DNA of 64,000 nucleotides from Thereva unica (GCA_949987705.1 OX465281.1:99046326-99110325), one strand, 5' to 3'. Numbered from the stretch's first letter, positions 51,740 through 63,249 are shown. The notes: generated by a model not told the origin, from the sequence alone. Numbers and translations: made by a program.

Positions 51740-53149
51740 CCCAGTCCAATAGTCATGTCCACTGTTGACGATTACCACCCTCCGATCTTGCTCAATTATT
51801 GCTTCAATTCAGTTAATACTCCCTTTCCGGAGATGGTAACCTATTCCTTTAACTTTAAAAAGGCTAACTTTAATGAGCTGTCGAGTTGGATGTCGATATA
51901 GCACGGTTTTATGGCTTGCGATACGAAGCTCTCGTTTCTTGTGTTTCTTATGAGCCTAAAAAATTGGCCAGTTCTTCTCCACCTTGGTTCAACAATGAAC
52001 TCAAGCATTTGAAAAATCAGAAGAATAGGCTCTGGAAAACTTATTTAAAGCGAAAGGACTCCCCGAGTCTCAATTCATTTATCATTTGCTATAACCAATT
52101 TCGTTCACTCTCTTTTACTCTGTATCGTGAATATTACAGAAGTATGAGCAATAAAGTATTTAATGATTTAAGAGACTTCTTCAACTCTGAGAAAAAAGTT
52201 GATAATTACCCTAATAACTATGCAGCAGAAGAACTGGTCTAGCTGTGAGTCGCCTGCGATTTGCAACATGTTCGCGTCATTCTTTCATCAATCTTTCTCA
52301 CCTTCTGACTTTCAGCCTAACGACAATAATTTTCGTCACATTATTCCAAACCGAGAGGCTCATTTTTTACCTCTCTCAATTACCAGTGCCGATATCGTGA
52401 AACATACTGACGATCTTCCATTTGACTTCACTTCTGGACCCGACAGTACTCCTCCTGCTGTCCTTAAGTCCTGTGTGGAGGTTCTCCAGTCTCCACTGAA
52501 AATCCTTTTCTAAAATCCCTGGATGAAGGGTACTTCCCACTCTTTGGAAGAATTCGTTCATAATTCCTATTCACAAAAGTGGTTGCAAGGGTGAAATATC
52601 GAATTATAGGCCAGTTGCGAAGTTGTCTGCTATACCGAAACTTTTTGAATCAATTATCTATTCTACACTCGTTCCTATCTGCAAGAGGCTGGTCTCAACG
52701 AACATGGTTTTCTTGCAGCTCGTTCCACCACCACCAATCTTCTTGAGTTCACTGCTCATGCTGTCGAAGGCTTCGTTCCAGTTGTCAAACTGATTGTGTT
52801 TACACTGATTTTAGTAAGGCATTCGACAAGCTCTCCCTTTCCATTGTAATTCTGAACTTAAGAATGTTAGGCTTTCCGTAAGCCCTTCTAATATGGTTCC
52901 AGTCTTACTTAGGTGACCGGACCTACCAAGTTCTTTTTCGTGGATCCAAATCAGTAACCATTGAAGCGACATCTGGTGTCCCTCAAAGAAGTCATCTTGA
53001 CCCTCTTCTCTTTATCTTATCTATTGATGACATTGTCCCCCTGCTAAGACAATGTAGAATATTGATTTACGCTGATGACATCAAATTGTATCGTCACATA
53101 AAGGGTATGGAAGATTGCAAACTTTTGCAAGTTGACCTTGATACCTTTT
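51740..53149 (+). pseudogene. LINE-D ORF2, part 1: endonuclease tail and RT
   Basis: Endonuclease tail PIVMSTVDDYHPPILLNYCF, then a linker SSPPWFNNELKHLKNQKNRL and LREYY-like TLYREYYRSMSNKVFNDLR. RT start: LPFDFTSGPDSTPPAVLKSC; then scattered in shifting frames a PIHK-like block, ARSTTTNLLEFTAHAVE, TDFSKAFDK-like, GVPQ-like and YADDIKLYRHI near 53075. Many stops and shifts. Only 51886-52513 is open for any length. Confidence 0.8.
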
Positions 53150-53267
53150 TAGTGTGACCAGACGTCCTCTTTTAAGAGGACATGTCCTCTTTTGAAGCAA
53201 AAAAAAATGTGTCCGGTATCTTTTTTCAAAATAATGGTTCTTGTCCTCTTTTTGACCATTGTGCAAC

Positions 53268-53614
53268 TCTTTTTTAAAATTCCCTTAAACAATGCAAACG
53301 TGGAAAGAATTTGGGCGTTTTTTAGTAATGCAGGATGCGTGCGTAAATGACTTATTCAACAATTGAAAGTGTGAAGCTTTCAATGACTGAATAAGTCAAT
53401 TGCGCACGCATCCTGTATTACTGAAAGCGCCCTTTTTTCCTTAATAGTAAGCCAATGGACTGATGAGAGAAACAGGTTGTCCGTAGAAACTATTAAAAGT
53501 ATTATTTCATGCAAGTTTAATTTTAAAGAATACTCATGTTCGCAATTTTATAATTATCTATTAACAAAACCAAATATTTTAAGAAATATTTCTTCAAATG
53601 AAAAATACTCGTAA
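53268..53614 (+). pseudogene. hAT transposase C-terminal dimerisation domain (hATC), MITE-split
   Basis: PLNNANVERI (the NA.VER hallmark) up to 53312, then the MITE, then QWTDERNRLSVETIKSIIS, a C..FYNYL-like CSQFYNYLLTKPNIL and SSNEKYS to TAA 53612-53614. This region dimerises hAT transposases and helps form the active core. The upstream part of the transposase is deleted. Leaving out the MITE and one TTT keeps the frame from VERI through FSLI-like sequence. Confidence 0.82.
53313..53432. mobile_element. 120-bp hairpin MITE with 3-bp TSD
   Basis: Ends GGGCGTTTTTTAGTAATGCA and, inverted, GGGCGCTTTCAGTAATACA. Nearly all of it folds into one hairpin with about 55-bp arms (GGATGCGTGCG in both). 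TTT duplicated at 53310-53312 and 53433-53435. Three-base duplication and GGG ends suggest a PIF/Harbinger-type element. Confidence 0.88.
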
Positions 53615-53896
53615 TTTTGATAATTATTTGAATTTATGAATTTATTTTTTGTTAAGTTTTTTATTTATTTTATATTTTTGTTTCGTTAATTATTCTATAA
53701 TTAATAATTTATATTTTTTTCGTTATATTTTTTTACTTTTATTTTGTTAATGAACTGTATTTTTTTTATTTGATTTATAGTATTACATGAATTAAGATAC
53801 ATAATCCAAAATGATATTTTTTTGTACATATTTCGTCATTTTTTTCTGAATTCCTTTTGGGTCCTCTTTTTCGCAACACAAAATCTGGTCACCCTA

Positions 53897-54371
53897 TACC
53901 TTTTATTCTTGGTGTGCTAACAACAACCTGGTTTTTAATATTAGTAAATGTGAAGTCATGACTTTTAGTACGAGACGTGATTCTATAATTTTTAACTACA
54001 CCTTTTCTTATGAGTATCCCTCGTGTTAATTTTGTTAAAGATCTCGGGATTAGAGGTAGTTTAGTCCTGGGTTTTATAAAAAGGTAGTCCAAAGAATTTA
54101 ATAATCCGTTGGTTACTAAACACCTATATATTTCTCTTGTCAGACCATTACTTGAATATGCGTCCCAGGTATGGTCTCCTCACTATTCTTCGCATGTTAG
54201 AACTATTGAATCGGTTCAACGAAGGTTCGTTCGATTCGCAATGAATCAACTTCCTTGGGAAAATCCAATAGTTCTTCCATCATATGAATCCCGGCTTAAG
54301 TTACTCAACTTAAGCTCTCTTCACAAGCGTCGTGAGGTGGCCGATGTTGTATTTGTTCATCAGCTACTTAA
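53897..54371 (+). pseudogene. LINE-D ORF2, part 2: after the RT
   Basis: WCANNNLVFNISKCEVMTFS, a frame change, VNFVKDLGI, then an open stretch HLYISLVRPLLEYASQVWSP, VRTIESVQRRFVRFAMNQLP, YESRLKLLNLSSLHKRREVA and DVVFVHQLL, the C-terminal tail common to CR1/Jockey-group LINEs, up to the TTAA at 54368. Confidence 0.85.
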
Positions 54372-55492
54372 GGGGGTCAACCTGTGTAAAATTTTCGAAA
54401 AAATTTTTTTTTTTACTTTTTTTTGCATCTTGAAGATGTGAAGAATGATGTCCCAAATTTTTTTCCCGAATTCGACTTATTTCAAACGTGACAGGGCGCT
54501 GAGTCTAGAATACTAAGGGCCGGTTTCACAGTGCGAACTTAAGTATAAAAATTAACTTAAGTTATACTTAAGTATGGATGCCTGTTTCACAGCCGCTACT
54601 TAAAATATACTTAAGTGTAACTTAAGTAGGCATTTCTCTAGACTTAAGTTTTGCTTAAATCAGAATGCATAGAAAATTCAAATGTCAGTTGATTCCAGTA
54701 CATTTCAAGGAAAACGCGATTAAAAGAAAATTTTACATGTAAAGTTCGGCTATTGTAAGTTCATAATTTACAATATTGAAGTGACGCCGTAAGAAACAAA
54801 TATAATAGTAGGAAGAAGAAAATATTGCACTGTGAAACGGAATTTGACTTAAGTTATACTTAAGTGAGACAATTTACTTAAGTTTAAGCAAAACTTAAGT
54901 TCGCACTGTGAAACCGGCCCTAAGTTCTGTTGTCTCCAAACTTTGAACGCGTTTTTCTCGAAACCATGTTTTTGAAATTTGCGTGCAGGATTAAAGATTA
55001 TCTACTCAACAGATCAACTTGAAATTTTTACAGAATCATAAATAGAGATAAATGAAGGTACCCAAGTAGGGGTTTTTCGATATCTTTTTATTTGTTTATT
55101 TTACAGCCTTTTTTTATGGAAAAAAGGCAAAAAAATGCTAAATTTTTATGAAATGTACTGCCATTTATTCAATTTTTTGAATTTCGTCAAAATCCTACGT
55201 CAGTACCTCGACAACAGAAACACAAATAAAATCCTTTTTACTTTTTGTGTTTCAGATGAATGGTTCGAGCGGAATCTTGCACGCAATTTCGGTATTCTAT
55301 TTTGAGGACGTCACTTTCAATGGCCTCAATAAATATAAGCCTTCGGTTTACACTTTTGGAAAAATTTACAGTTATAATAAAAACATAAACCTTTAAAATA
55401 ACATTAAACTTATTCCAATATTCAAATTATTTCTCCTAATAAAAATTCCCAAAAAAGCGTTCGAAATACCGCTTTTACACAGGTTGACCCCC
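54372..55492. mobile_element. 1121-bp TTAA element (piggyBac-like MITE)
   Basis: 20-bp perfect inverted ends GGGGGTCAACCTGTGTAAAA between TTAA at 54368-54371 and 55493-55496. No transposase frame. LINE-D coding is continuous when the element and one TTAA are left out (QLL, then NGKVDSGFLGRRASF). Contains a Harbinger-type MITE. Confidence 0.92.
54517..54920. mobile_element. 404-bp Harbinger-type MITE with TAA TSD
   Basis: Inverted ends GGGCCGGTTTCACAGTGCGA, about 28 bp; the ends are followed by repeated ACTTAAGT words. TAA at 54514-54516 and 54921-54923. The TAA duplication and GGGCC start fit PIF/Harbinger. Confidence 0.93.
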
Positions 55493-55684
55493 TTAATGGA
55501 AAGGTCGACTCAGGTTTTCTAGGTCGCCGTGCGTCATTTAGGGAGAGTCGTTATAATCTGAGAGGTCCATCTCTTTTACAAATCAACTCCTCCAACACGA
55601 ATGACGGCATATTTGAACCTGCGAACCGCATGTTCATTAATGTTAACAATAATATTAATGGCTTTAGCGTGAGCATTAGTAAAG
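55493..55684 (+). pseudogene. LINE-D ORF2, part 3: C-terminal end
   Basis: NGKVDSGFLGRRASFRESRY, SLLQINSSNTNDGIFEPANR and NGFSVSISKDVL, the last conserved positions of the tail. Homology stops where the foldback starts, near 55685. The open frame continues by chance into the foldback to the TGA near 55734. Confidence 0.75.
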
Positions 55685-56943
55685 ATGTCCTTAATAGTCC
55701 GGGCGCTGGAGCAATTCCAGTGGTTTTGGCGTGATGTAACGGACTTTTTTGGTGGAATCGGTCAGAAATGATATCCTCAACAATATTTAGGGGGTGCGCA
55801 AGCATGAAACTCCCAGGAAAACTTTTGGTAGCCCAAAAACTGAAAAGTTCACTAAAAATTCCCTGTTTTTTGGCCTTTTTTGTTAAATATCTCTTAACGG
55901 AGGCTTCTAGGCGAAAAATTTTTTGAGCATGTTTTGTTCGTTATTGAATTTGCTAAAACTTACCCTAAGGTGGATTTTCGGAATTTGAATTTTTGCATTG
56001 CAAAATAGCCAAAAACCGCGAAAAAAAGTACCTCACTTTAAAGTTTGCACAAGGAAAGGAGAGACCATTATCTTCCAATTTAATTCTGGAATTAGATAGT
56101 TAAAGGCATGATTAACTTATATCCAAAGCCCGATCACGGTCGGTCAAATAGTTTTTGCATAATGAATTTTGCAATTAAGTGAATTTAAAAAGTTAAATTT
56201 GAAAGAAAGAAAAACTCCCATGTTGGTCCTGATTTTTTTACGTATGCTCTAAGACTCTCTTTACAATATCCAATCATTAAAATTCTGGTTTTTAAATTTT
56301 TTTTATGGTTTTTAATTTTTTTAAGATTTTTGGCAAAAAACTGCAACTAAGGCGTTTTTTCCACAAAAATTGCTAACTCGGCGACGCCAGGAATTGCTAG
56401 GCGCGTTTCAAATTCGCTCGAAAAAGGACTCAGTTTCTATTGCACCAATTTAACTGCTTTTTTTTTATATTTCAAAAAGGAATCAAAAAGGTTTAATTTT
56501 ACTGGATGAATCGATATGGACAATTTTTTTTTCAGACTAGTAGAGGCCGAGTAGTTGCTTAGAGCGTGGTGTTAGTACAATTGTACAATACAAAGGATGT
56601 CATTGTGAGTTTCTAGACTAATATTCATTCAGCAGCAGAAGAACCGGTTCTTCAAGTTAATCTACACTGGTATTCTTTCATCGCGAGTAACTTCAGCGGG
56701 AAAACTAGCGAAGGGTTACTTTTGTAACCCAAGAATTCTTTAATGATTTGTGTAACGGCCTGCATGGTAATCGAAAAATTCTATTGGAAATTTAGGAAAT
56801 TGGAAGTCTTTACATTGTAAGGTAAGCTAGGTAAGCAACTAGCTAATGACTTGTGGAATATATTAGTTGGAGATTTAATGTGCTTTTATTATTCTTTGTC
56901 TTTGTTTTGTCGAAGCCTCTTTTCTTGAGTTTATTCCGACAAA

Positions 56944-57243
56944 GTGCAGTCTCTATTCGATAACTCGTGCATGAGAAAAAATACGAAATCGTCTTTGTAC
57001 GCTTTTTTTGAAGCAGAAGAGAAAACTCTGACAAATGTTCGTCATATCATTGATGGTGGTATGTTGTTGCATAAAGTTGTGTGGCATGCAAAAGAATGTT
57101 TCAACGATATTTTACAGAAATATGTAAATTACGTGAATAACCATTTTTCTAATGATGGTATAATAGTATTTGATGGATATATGCATTTTGACCCTAATGT
57201 CTCCAACTTTTATAGGAATAGTTGGTTTTACGTTAATGGCTAA
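56944..57243 (+). pseudogene. Fragment of an uncharacterised TE-associated protein
   Basis: 100 residues, start not assured (ATG at 56971 is the first clear one): QSLFDNSCMRKNTKSSLYAF, IDGGMLLHKVVWHAKECFND, YVNYVNNHFSNDGIIVFDGY. The pattern 'DGG.LLH..VW...Y..I...Y..Y....VVFDGY' is familiar to me from uncharacterised repeats in insects and cnidarians, unnamed. It may be the remnant of the gene that mobilised the foldback. Truncated at both sides; the stop at 57241 follows FYVNG. Confidence 0.5.
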
Positions 57244-58049
57244 GAAGAGTGTAATTTTGAAGATTGTATATTACATGGCAAGCACTTGTTTTGTGATACA
57301 GAGTTTATACTCTCCAAATGTATTGAAAACTTTTTCACCGTGCAGGCCTGGGTTCTGAGTTCTGAGTACAAAATTACAATTTTATTTATACACGGCACAA
57401 TACAACGCTCAAAATTAATTAATTTTACGTATGGCCTCTGTTATATTTAATTCCCATATATGAGCACAATTTTGCAATATGCGACATTAAAAGGTAATAA
57501 AAGTTGGTTTTTTGGCATTGCTTTTTCCAACTATAAAAAATTTGTTTTAATTTTCAATTTAGTTTTATTTTTCTCGAAAAATTTGGTTATTGAAGACTTC
57601 TAGATTTAAATTCATAAATGGTATAGAAAATTGCCCCGGAATTTCGTGTGCTGAGTCCTGCTATTTGCAATAATTGTAAATGTTTTAACGTTCATGGCTT
57701 TAACAGAATACGCAGATAGTTTTGGGCACACTTCAAATAAATGCATTTTTAATCTAATGTTCCAAAATTTTTAAGGAATAGTTGGTTTTTCGTTAATAGT
57801 TAAGAATACTGATGTACAAGAATGGTCATTCAGTTTTCTCCTCCAAGCTTCTCGCTGACTGGCTAGGGTCCTCCAATTTCGTACGCCCAACAGGTGTTCA
57901 GCGTCTGTATCTACGGCAGCTTTTCCTCGGCCATCCTGCTGTCACCGATTTATGATTCCCTTATATCTGATTATCATTTTATCTGATTTTCCACATACCG
58001 TTTACGTTTAATGGTCCAATAATGCGTCTTAAGATTTTTTTCTCAAAAG

Positions 58050-58290
58050 CTCCTTTAATTAGTTTGCGACTTCAGGCCTTATAAGAGATTTGTATAGTTC
58101 AAATTTAGTTTTCCTGTATAACAATCTTGATTGAAGTACTTTACGCAGTGAATAAAAACTTTGAATGCCCTGTTGTATTCTGCTTTTAACTTCCTCCAGC
58201 TCTTCGTTTGTTGACGACACTATTGTTTCTAGGTATTTAAAGCTGTTCCCTACCTCTATATTGGTCTCGAAGTCTTGTCTTTGGCTTGTA
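58050..58290 (-). pseudogene. RTE-clade RT tail fragment
   Basis: Minus strand: ETNIEVGNSFKYLETIVSS, TNEELEEVKSRIQQ, FYSLRKVLQSRLLYRKTKFE and LYKSLIRPEVAN, matching the region just after the RT catalytic core of RTE elements (compare the VKSFTYLGSIV block of the LINE at 39286). About 80 residues, nested in the foldback loop. Confidence 0.75.
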
Positions 58291-58400
58291 CATTAAGCAA
58301 AACCAAGAATAAGCCTTAGCCATGCTCGCAAGACCAAGACCAAGGCTTAGCCGTGCTCGCAAGACTAAGGCCAAGACTATATTAGTTTTGTCTTGTTCAC
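58290..58400. mobile_element. Fragment of the 13684-type MITE
   Basis: CAAGACCAAGACCAAGGC words and TCTTGTTCACTAG resemble the MITE at 13684-13856; both termini are degraded. Confidence 0.5.
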
Positions 58401-59600
58401 TAGTTATGAAGATTTTAATTTTGAAGTTTTGAATTAATTTTAAATGTTTAAACGTTCCGTGCAGCAAGCCGCAAAAACAAGATTCGGTAATTTTTCTAAT
58501 TTGTTTAAGAAATTATGTTTAACAATATTTTATTGAAAGTTGTGCTCAATAGAAACTGAGTCCTTTTTCGAGCGAATTTGAAACGCGCCTAGCAATTCCT
58601 GGCGTCGCCGAGTTAGCAATTTTTGTGGAAAAAACGCCTTAGTTGCAGTTTTTTGCCAAAAATCTTAAAAAAATTAAAAACCATAAAAAAAATTTAAAAA
58701 CCAGAATTTTAATGATTGGATATTGTAAAGAGAGTCTTAGAGCATACGTAAAAAAATCAGGACCAACATGGAAGTTTTTATTTTGGCGCAGTAACAAATT
58801 TAACTTTTTAAATTCACTTAATTGCAAAATTCATTATGCAAAAACTATTTGACCGACCTTGATCGGGCTTTGGATATAAGTTAATCATGCCTTTAACTAT
58901 CTAATTCCAGAATTAAATTGGAAGATAATGGTCTCTCCTTTCCTTGTGCTAACTTTAAAGTGAGGTACTTTTTTTCGCGGTTTACGGCTATTTTGCAATG
59001 CAAAAATTCAAATTCCGAAAATCCACCTTAGGGTAAGTTTTAGCAAATTCAATAACGAACAAAACATGCTCCAAAAATTTTTCGCCTAGAAGCCTCCGTT
59101 AAGAGATATTTAACAAGAAAGGCCAAAAAACAGGGAATTTTTAGTGAACTTTTCAGTTTTTGGGCTACCAAAAGTTTTCCTGGGAGTTTCATGCTTGCGC
59201 ACCCCCTAAATATTGTTGAGGATATCATTTCTGACCGATTCCACCAAAAAAGTCCGTTACATCACGCCATAACCAAAAGTAATAGCTTTCACTGCTCTAG
59301 CGCCTGGACTATAAAGGGAGTCTTTTAACTCTCACGAGACCACCTATGTTTCCTGTTGCTTGCGTGGGTTATATGTTAATTTGGATTGTTTTTTAATTAC
59401 TAATTTTTATATTTGCATGCTTAGTTGCGAGCCTTATTGCAGCGCTTGGTTGTGCTGAGTAGGTAAATCTTTCTTGGCCCAGCTGAGAAGTGCGCCTTCT
59501 GTATTAGAAGGGTCAACTCTATTACTAAATATCCCTTAATTGACGATAATTTTTCTTTTGAATTATGTCTATATTAAAACGAGTAACTAATATAAATATT

Positions 59601-60755
59601 TCATAATAACATTATAAAAAAGGGACTTTGTAGAGGAGAGTGTTGAAAACATAAATTATCTCGTTTTCAATATGTCACGCCACTCCATCTGTGTTTTCAG
59701 TGCCACGAATCATTATCAAGTACATACAATCATCTGCTGCCAGACGCGACCGAGATGCATCAACATTCAACATGATTCGTGGTTACCATGAAACGGAAGT
59801 ACGCAGTGTATGTCAACAGCAATACACGAAATAAATGTTGATTTCCGTTTGCAAATGCAGATCGCTCAACACAGCGTTGTGATAGAAGCTTTCATATAAT
59901 TATGAAAGAAGCCTTATTACACGGTATACAGAAACAGTACATCGTGCCTTATTAAGTATATTTACACCAGAAGAGGTATCTCAAGAGCTTATTCTGCGCA
60001 TGGCTTGGTTCTTGTATAACAATACCAAATGTCAAATCGTGGTGTTATGATTTATTGCAGTTTACGTAAATTCGCATGCAAAGCTCGTGATATAGTTTTA
60101 TCTCCAGAATCTATCTTAGTTAGTTGATTTCGTTTAGTGTTATTTTCGTGTCAACTTTTATATCTCAACGAACGGGAGGCTAAAATGTGAACAAACAGAG
60201 AAACAAAACAGGAGGTAGTCAAGGCCTGCTACACTCTATACCGGTAAGTGCTGTATGTAGGGGATCCGTATAAAAAACTGAATTTGTGAAGTTTTAACAA
60301 TCAAATTAAAGGTAGATCTCACGGTGTACAGTTGGTGCGAACATGACATGAGTGAAGAATTCACCGAAACGTGTGCGTGCATGGGGGGCCAACTAAGTAT
60401 AATGAACGTAAAAAATGGACGTCATCTGTGCGTTCTTATGGAAATCATTGTTGACCGCTATAACAGTACATCGTACATCCTGCTGTTTCGTTAACGTAAG
60501 AATACACTCGACGTATGTTTTTTAAGTTGACTTTAGTTAAAGTATTGGCCAAAACTAAAGCCCCCCTTTCAATATTTCATATATTTTTAATTATTTTGAA
60601 AAAAAAAAAGTTACTAAAAACAACTAGCCAGTATTACAAAATGTATATCTAATAAAAGATGTTTTTTCGGTCTTCCGCCAGAATGAAAATTTGAAACCCA
60701 GCCCATTGTCTCAAAATGTTTTATCATTCGCGACATTACTGACCGTTAATCCGTT
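59601..60755. other. Unclassified stretch
   Basis: CCACGAATCAT near 59702 pairs inverted with ATGATTCGTGG near 59772. Several short words look coding but no family is recognised. Confidence 0.45.
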
Positions 60756-60870
60756 AGATATATAAATAAATAAATTATTATTGATTATAAATAAATAAAT
60801 TATTATTGATTATAAATAAATAAATTATTATATTGATTATAAATAAATAAATTTATATATGTTTTCCAAT
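60756..60870 (+). repeat. AT-rich tandem repeat, about 28-bp unit
   Basis: Four units of ATAAATAAATAAATTATTAT followed by TGATT. Confidence 0.88.
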
Positions 60871-61499
60871 AGGGCGCAAAGATTTTTAGGTTCATTACAG
60901 TTGCCCCTTTAACCATGCACGTACAGACATGACCTGATTGTTTTGTTGGGGTTTAAATATATGGGAGCGATTTGTTGAGAAACGTATTAAATTGAGAATA
61001 CATAATTTCAACACCTTTAAATAAAACAAGATTATGTGTGTACAGTCCGAGGTAGAAAACGTATAATGAAAAAAGAATAACTCTGCAAAAATTCATTTTG
61101 GATATTAAAAAATTTGTAGAGTATGTTACAACTTTTTTAAGATTCGAGGATGAGAAATTGTGTACTACGGGCATAACGACACCTAGCCTAACATTCACAA
61201 TCGTCCGCATAGGTTTTGCTATGCGGAGAAATCAATTTTGCAAATTTGGCACCCACCATGCAGCCCAAAAATGCACAATTTGGTGCTCTTAAAAAGCTAT
61301 TCTATTTTTTGATTTCGGTTTGAGACGAACAGAAGAGGTAAAAAAATGTTCAGGACTCTTAATCTGTGGTATTTTTCGTTAGTGCCCCACACTTTTTTAC
61401 ATTTCGAAAGGTAGGTTGTTGCTATATACTGGCTGTATAATAACAGAAACTTTACATTCAAAATTATTTTTTACTTTTTCGTGCATTTTAATGTGCATT
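60871..61499. other. Unclassified stretch
   Basis: No gene or repeat boundary seen. Confidence 0.5.
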
Positions 61500-62230
61500 T
61501 TCTTTTCGTGAATTTTCTACTTTTTTGTCTATTATATGTCTTCCGCCATTTTGTGGTGACCGCCATATCAGATGTAAAATGACGTCACACAGCATACTAT
61601 AAAATACTCGCCACTTGATACTCATACCGAGGACATTTGGAAGAATGTCCCCGGTTTGTACAGTTAATAGAATTCTACTTGTAACATCCTTGCATTTGAC
61701 ATCCATATCGAGCGCGTTGTAAAGGAAAATGTAATCCCTTATTTTGCGTGGGTCTCCATTTTGTGTTTACGGTACTTTAAATTTGGAATGACGCTACATA
61801 GCTAATAGTATTCTACGTGTCATACCCTTTTATTTGATAGCCATACCGAGTGTTTTATATAGAAAAAAGTAATCCGAGATTATTTGTTGGCCGCCCTTTT
61901 GATTTGGAATGACGCCTCACAGTTAATATTCTATTTGTCTGACCCTTCATTTGTTACCAATGCCGGTGAACCCAGCCAGGAACCACTATGTTGATTTTTT
62001 TACAAAATAGTCCGAATGCATTGTCACGCGAACTTGCCTATGAGCAAAATTTTAAGTTGTTAGGTTATATTTTCTACTTTTTATTCAGTTTTCCGCCATC
62101 TTGTGTTGGCCGCCATTTCGAATTTGTAATAACGACACTTAAGTAATTGTGCTCTACTCGTTATACCCTTTCATCTGATACCCCTGTCGGGAATCGAGAA
62201 AAACAATTGCAAAATTCGGCCACCATCTTG
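61500..62230 (+). repeat. Diverged relatives of the 2753 satellite and 44690 array
   Basis: GGAATGACGC, TTTGATACCCATGTCGAG-like and CATTGTCACGCG words, CCGCCATTTT... blocks, spaced about 120-180 bp (near 61548, 61660, 61790, 61905, 62100). Each resembles parts of the satellite monomer and of the array upstream of G4 gag, at lower identity. Confidence 0.65.
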
Positions 62231-62268
62231 ACTTTTTTACAAAAATGTCGTATTGCATTGTCACGCGT

Positions 62269-63249
62269 AATAGTCCAGTAAATAGGTACTTTTTCTTTGC
62301 GAAAAATACCGCACGCGATGTTTTTTTACCAAATGTTTTTATATATATTTATGAGCTTAAATTCAAAATGAGAAACGCGTTTAATTCTATATCTCAGAAA
62401 CTATGCGTTTTACGACAAAAATGTATATAATATTTTTTGTAGATAAATAAGTGATTTAACTTCCTTGTTCAGAAATTTTTTTGTAAAGTCAATATGTTCG
62501 GAGTTATAGTGCTTCAAACTTTATGTATTACTTTCTTTGCACTATATTTCTTTAACGGTTAGCCCGCCTCCTTCCTAAGACTTATAGAACACACGATTGT
62601 CTATAATGTTTGCTTTTATCATTTTTACATAGGGCTAATATTTCACGAGTTATAGCGCTTTAAATGTCGCAAACCGTAAATTCAAAAAAATTTCGCAATA
62701 TCTTTTTCTTTCCACGTGTCATTTCAAAACTGATTATATCGCTCATCATTGCCCACATTTGTTGCCTTTACTGTTTTCTATAAAGTTCATATTTATGGAT
62801 TTATTACACCTCAAAAGTTTATTAAAAATGTTTTTTTGCAAATATCTATTCAACGATTTATTTACGATGACAAGTTATACCAACAAATTTGTTTATGTTT
62901 ATTATAAAATTCCGTATAAAATTTATAGTGCAAAGAAAGTGATAATAAAGTTTGAAACACTATTACTCCGAACATATTGACTTTACAAAATTCTGAACAA
63001 AAAAGTTAAATCAGTTATTTATCTACAAAAAAGATTATATACATTTTTGTCGTAAAATGCATAATTTCTGAGATATAGAATTAAACGCGTTTCTCTTCAT
63101 TGTAAGTGAAGCATAAGGGTGGGGATGACGCCATTTTGAATTTTAGCTCATAAAAATATATAAAATATAAAAATATTTGGTAAAAAAATAGCGTGCGGCA
63201 TTTTTCGCATTACGAAGCCCTTTTTTCGACCTATTTACTGGACTATAAC
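62269..63249. mobile_element. 980-bp foldback element
   Basis: Ends TAGTCCAGTAAATAGGT, inverted at 63233-63249, between TAA-like flanks (GTAA left, TAAC right). Arms of about 270-300 bp pair with moderate divergence (TAAAGTCAATATGTTCGGAG with its inverted copy near 62970). No transposase. Confidence 0.8.

Larger units (their letters stand above)
53150..53896 (+). mobile_element. hAT remnant, 747 bp, perfect 8-bp TSD
   Basis: Ends TAGTGTGACCAGA and, inverted, TAGGGTGACCAGA. TSD TACCTTTT at 53142-53149 and 53897-53904. Contains the last part of a hAT transposase (53268-53614) and is itself cut by a 120-bp MITE. Confidence 0.9.
55685..59310. mobile_element. 3.6-kb foldback element with about 700-bp inverted arms
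   Basis: Left arm about 55685-56447, right arm about 58546-59310, similar along their length (for example TAGTCCGGGCGCTGGAGCA pairs inverted with TAGTCCAGGCGCTAGAGCA, and GGAAAACTTTTGGTAGCCC with its partner near 59170). Loop about 2.1 kb with an open frame at 56944, an RTE fragment and a MITE fragment. Arms this long with an AGTCC start would suit a Polinton-like derivative, but no polymerase or integrase is present and no duplication is clear. Confidence 0.75.
51740..59600 (+). mobile_element. LINE-D: CR1/Jockey-group LINE broken by three insertions
   Basis: Endonuclease tail, RT and C-terminus in pieces 51740-53149, 53897-54371, 55493-55684, with the 3' UTR probably at 59311 to about 59600. 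The hAT remnant, the TTAA element and the large foldback fill the gaps. For the first two, one copy of the target duplication leaves the coding sequence continuous. The right end is uncertain. Confidence 0.75.

Noticed and set aside
55551..55805. 84-codon minus frame
   Set aside because: Opposite to the LINE-D tail and the foldback arm.
58639..58852. Frames on both strands in the foldback right arm
   Set aside because: Lys/Leu-rich readings of A/T-rich arm sequence; not kept in the left arm in the same frame.
55685..59310. Calling the foldback a Polinton/Maverick outright
   Set aside because: No DNA polymerase B, integrase, ATPase or capsid gene and no 6-bp duplication seen.
60171..60290. 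Possible exon with splice donor (CCGGTAAGTG)
   Set aside because: No supporting frame upstream and no family match; a donor-like word alone is not enough.
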